A DNA stretch of 64,000 bases from DATAUD01 sp036268455 (lineage in GTDB: Bacteria; Verrucomicrobiota; Verrucomicrobiia; Limisphaerales; Palsa-1400): assembly GCA_036268455.1 (NCBI GenBank), contig DATAUD010000024.1, positions 1-64,000 of the forward strand, read 5' to 3'. Positions 61,718 to 64,000 of this stretch are shown piece after piece; positions within the stretch are counted from its first letter, which is position 1, and each line of letters opens with the position of its first letter. Below the pieces are notes generated by a model, which was not told the DNA's origin, did no database searches, and worked only from the letters and a program-made list of their open reading frames with translations. Both the position numbers and the translations under genes were made by a program.

Positions 61718-62485
61718 ATGACTTACGCCGTAATGCAGATAAGTCAGCAGCCCTCAGGGGAACAGCTTCAGAATGCCTTTCAACAAGTTCCGGGGTTGAC
61801 GGCGATCGACGTGGGTATTCTCGGCAAGGATGCTTATGGCGTGCTGGTGAAAGGATTGGAACTCGATCAAGCTTCCGCGATGCAATCCGCCCTGGCGGCG
61901 GAGGGCGTGGAAACAGAGGTGGTGGAGGACGCGGCCTTGATAGAGCTGCCGCTGGCGAGGCAATTGACCAAAGTCACTTTCACGCCCGAGGCGCTCCAGA
62001 TTCACGATTTGATGGGCCGCGATTTTCCACTGGAATGGAATGATATCTCGTTGATCGCCGCCGGAAGGACGTGGATGACCGATTTTACCTCAAACCTCGT
62101 TCGCAGAGTGGTGGGGCGCGCCGACATGGACTATGCGCCCACGGTGAAGGTGGAAAAGGTCACAAAGGAAGAGCAAAGAGAACATCTATTGCTGGAAATC
62201 ATCACACGCGGCGCCGCGCGTCGGTACCATGTTACGGCGGATCCCCCCGAAACGCTTCTTCTCTTCCAATGCCTCGCTGACCGCAGATGCAACGATCCAT
62301 TGACGAATCTTTCTCTCTTTGTGCAGGAGTTGGCGAAACATGCGCCGGCGGCCATCCTCAATTACGGGGCGTTCAATATGTGCCAGAACCTCGATCCGTC
62401 GTTTTCCTACCCGAGCAAAACGGCGTTTTACCGCGAGATTACGTGGCTGCTATGGATGGTCGAAACCGGGCGTATGCAACAGTGA
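61718..62485 (+). CDS. Hypothetical protein, 255 residues
   Basis: From ATG 61718 the protein reads MTYAVMQISQQPSGEQLQNAFQQVPGLTAIDVGILGKDAYGVLVKGL. The first 80 residues alternate strands and helices like a ferredoxin-like fold (VPGLTAIDVGIL..., VETEVVEDAALIELP). The rest is mixed, with a conserved-looking DISLIAAGRTWMTDF and a C-terminal TWLLWMVETGRMQQ. There is no signal peptide. I do not recognise the family. It starts eight bases after the T run that follows the tRNA fragment, so it is just outside the island boundary. Confidence 0.7.
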   Translation: MTYAVMQISQQPSGEQLQNAFQQVPGLTAIDVGILGKDAYGVLVKGLELDQASAMQSALAAEGVETEVVEDAALIELPLARQLTKVTFTPEALQIHDLMGRDFPLEWNDISLIAAGRTWMTDFTSNLVRRVVGRADMDYAPTVKVEKVTKEEQREHLLLEIITRGAARRYHVTADPPETLLLFQCLADRRCNDPLTNLSLFVQELAKHAPAAILNYGAFNMCQNLDPSFSYPSKTAFYREITWLLWMVETGRMQQ

Positions 62486-62539
62486 TCAGTAATAGACTCC
62501 TATGATTGAACGGGGCCGTTGGCGCGGTACGATGACTCG

Positions 62540-64000
62540 ATGAATCTGAGAGCTTGGTTCTTTCCCGCGGCGGCGGCTGTTTTATGGCTTGCCCAGTTCA
62601 ACGCGGCGGCTGATCCAGCGGCGGTCTTTGGGGTCGCGCATGTCGATGGCAAATACTATCTGACAAAGGAAGATTTCCTCGATGAAGGGGCGGATCAAAT
62701 CCTGGCGACTGGAACGAAGGTCATCAAACTTTATCTGACGCCGCAACGCTACCCGTGGAATAGCGAGTGGCCCGCGGATCTTCACAGTTTAGTCGAAGTC
62801 GCGCAGACGCCGTATTTTAAGTCCGTTTTCTCCAAGCCGTTCAGCACATATATTTTGACGGCCTTTTCCATCGGCCGGGATGACCAATACTGGACTTTCG
62901 GCTTGACCGCAGACCAGGCGGCTGACGAAACGCGGCAATTCTACGAATTGACGAAATATCTTCTCACCGCCTACAAAGGCACCGGCAAGACGTTCGTCCT
63001 TCAGCATTGGGAAGGTGATTGGGCATTGCGGCACGGCTCCCACAAACCATATGACGCAAGTTACACTCCCACTCCAACAGCGGTGAACGGCATGATCCAA
63101 TGGCTTAACGCCCGCCAGGCAGGCATTGTCAAGGCGCGGGCGGAAATCGGGCAGACGGATGTTCATGTTTACGGCGCAGCAGAGGCAAATCGCCTGGAAG
63201 ATTCGATGGCGGGCAAACCTGGCGTGGCCAACTCCGTGTTGCCTTACACAACGGTCGATCTGGTTTCGTATTCCGCTTACAATTTCCTCGATACTCCCGA
63301 ACGCCTGGCGAAAGCGGTGGATTACCTTGCCGCGCATTTGCCTCCCACAGCGGCTTTCGGGCAAAATCCGCACAGTGTTTATCTTGGCGAATTCGGTTAC
63401 CCGGAAAATGGCCGCGAAGGGCTGGAAGGTTTAAACCGGCGTATTGATAACGCGGAGTCCGTCGTGACGAGCAAAGGTTTGCCCTGGGCTGTTTTTTGGG
63501 AGGTGTATTGCAACGAGCCGCTGGACAAAACACTGCCCCTTCCGCTTAACGGCAAGGAGAACGACCACAACCTTCGCGGTTTCTGGATGGTCAAACCGGA
63601 CGGCACACCAGGAATGGCATGGCACCGCTACCGCCGGCTTTTCATTGCCGCGGACCACAATCGCGCAACAACCACGGCCATCAAGTCCAATTTGAGCGAG
63701 GTTTTCCGGGACGACTTCAACCGTCCGGATGGTCTGGATCTTGGTCCGGGCTGGAGCCAGGCCGCTCATTACGGGGTTGTCAACAAACAAATCATCAATC
63801 ACCGGTTGCAATTGAATATTCCAAATGGGCACGACATTCCCTGGGGATCGGCGACGTTGAACTTGGATAACGCCAACATTCTCGGCCACGGTTTGGAAGT
63901 TGGCGAATACTTTGAAATCACCCTTCGGCGTTTGAGCGAGCAAGGCGGGCTGGGCGTCGAGCTATTTGATTCGGATCAACTGCGCGTTGGCGGGGACCTC
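62540..64000 (+). CDS. Secreted glycoside-hydrolase-like protein (partial, runs off right edge)
   Basis: The reading frame is open from ATG 62540 to the end of the window (487 codons). It starts with a signal peptide (MNLRAWFFPAAAAVLWLAQF...AAADP). Residues about 25-350 look like a TIM-barrel glycoside hydrolase: VIKLYLTPQRYPWNSEWP, VLQHWEGDWALR (Glu158), VDLVSYSAYNFLDTPERL, SVYLGEFGYPENG (Glu284) and GLPWAVFWEVYCNEP, where Glu158 and Glu284 are candidate acid/base and nucleophile. A beta-rich region after about 385 (DDFNRPDGLDLGPGWSQ) looks like a carbohydrate-binding or concanavalin-like module. The exact family is uncertain. Confidence 0.75.
   Translation, partial: MNLRAWFFPAAAAVLWLAQFNAAADPAAVFGVAHVDGKYYLTKEDFLDEGADQILATGTKVIKLYLTPQRYPWNSEWPADLHSLVEVAQTPYFKSVFSKPFSTYILTAFSIGRDDQYWTFGLTADQAADETRQFYELTKYLLTAYKGTGKTFVLQHWEGDWALRHGSHKPYDASYTPTPTAVNGMIQWLNARQAGIVKARAEIGQTDVHVYGAAEANRLEDSMAGKPGVANSVLPYTTVDLVSYSAYNFLDTPERLAKAVDYLAAHLPPTAAFGQNPHSVYLGEFGYPENGREGLEGLNRRIDNAESVVTSKGLPWAVFWEVYCNEPLDKTLPLPLNGKENDHNLRGFWMVKPDGTPGMAWHRYRRLFIAADHNRATTTAIKSNLSEVFRDDFNRPDGLDLGPGWSQAAHYGVVNKQIINHRLQLNIPNGHDIPWGSATLNLDNANILGHGLEVGEYFEITLRRLSEQGGLGVELFDSDQLRVGGDL

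Noticed and set aside
1..64000. CRISPR arrays, rRNA genes and complete tRNA genes
   Set aside because: No regularly spaced repeats, rRNA sequence or full tRNA cloverleaf was noticed on reading; only one tRNA 3' fragment.

Overview
The window looks like chromosomal DNA of a Verrucomicrobiota bacterium, probably Pedosphaera/Limisphaerales-like. The clues are a secreted seven-copy GloVer-type tandem repeat protein (1015-2532), secreted proteins sharing a C-terminal domain typical of that phylum, many starts without a Shine-Dalgarno sequence, and moderately high GC. The phylum call is inference from gene content; no rRNA or complete tRNA is present.

Region 1 (1-2.5 kb) holds transposase debris, a frameshifted unidentified gene and the GloVer protein. 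Region 2 (2.7-38 kb) is one run of about 31 genes, all on the minus strand. It begins at 37960 with a specialised NusG/RfaH/UpxY-like antiterminator and ends at 2730 with a Wzc-type tyrosine autokinase. It encodes an exopolysaccharide system: initiating sugar-phosphate transferase (23748), flippase (18765), polymerase-like protein (8960), export protein (4946), outer-membrane barrel (5713), copolymerase/kinase (2730), about nine glycosyltransferases, two acyltransferases, three methyltransferases and a VanZ-like protein. Many of these genes overlap by four bases.

The most interesting part is a lasso-peptide (RiPP) cassette embedded in that run, 25185-32529: two PqqD-like leader-binding proteins, a transglutaminase-like B2 protease, an asparagine-synthetase-like cyclase with Ser in place of the glutaminase Cys, a 50-residue precursor gene (29332-29484) with the strongest ribosome binding site noticed in the window, an HPr-kinase-like kinase, an ABC exporter and a nucleotidyltransferase. 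The precursor leader carries the YxxPxL...G...LT signature and the core has one acidic residue, at ring position 7 or 8.

Region 3 (38.3-41.5 kb) is an insertion graveyard: an aldo/keto reductase remnant joined to a decayed ISL3 transposase, an intact IS1595-type element (39776-40797; 30-bp perfect inverted repeats, 8-bp target duplication) at the ISL3 stop codon, and an MFS transporter remnant.

Region 4 (41.5-56.2 kb) is a nitrogen-scavenging locus on the minus strand. A hybrid histidine kinase and an NtrC-type response regulator lie upstream of a nine-gene operon: outer-membrane protein, BMP-family ABC uptake system (binding protein, two permeases, double ATPase), two biuret/triuret-hydrolase-like cysteine hydrolases, an NCS2 permease and an allophanate hydrolase. 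Near-consensus sigma-54 -24/-12 promoters precede both the operon (52064-52079) and the kinase (56199-56214). The parts fit import and stepwise hydrolysis of a ureide such as triuret or biuret to ammonia and CO2 under nitrogen control.

Region 5 (56.3-64 kb) has decayed IS1380-like and IS630 transposases, a secreted seven-bladed propeller protein, a tyrosine integrase beside a tRNA 3' fragment (probable attachment site), an unidentified cytoplasmic protein and a secreted glycoside-hydrolase-like protein that runs off the right edge.
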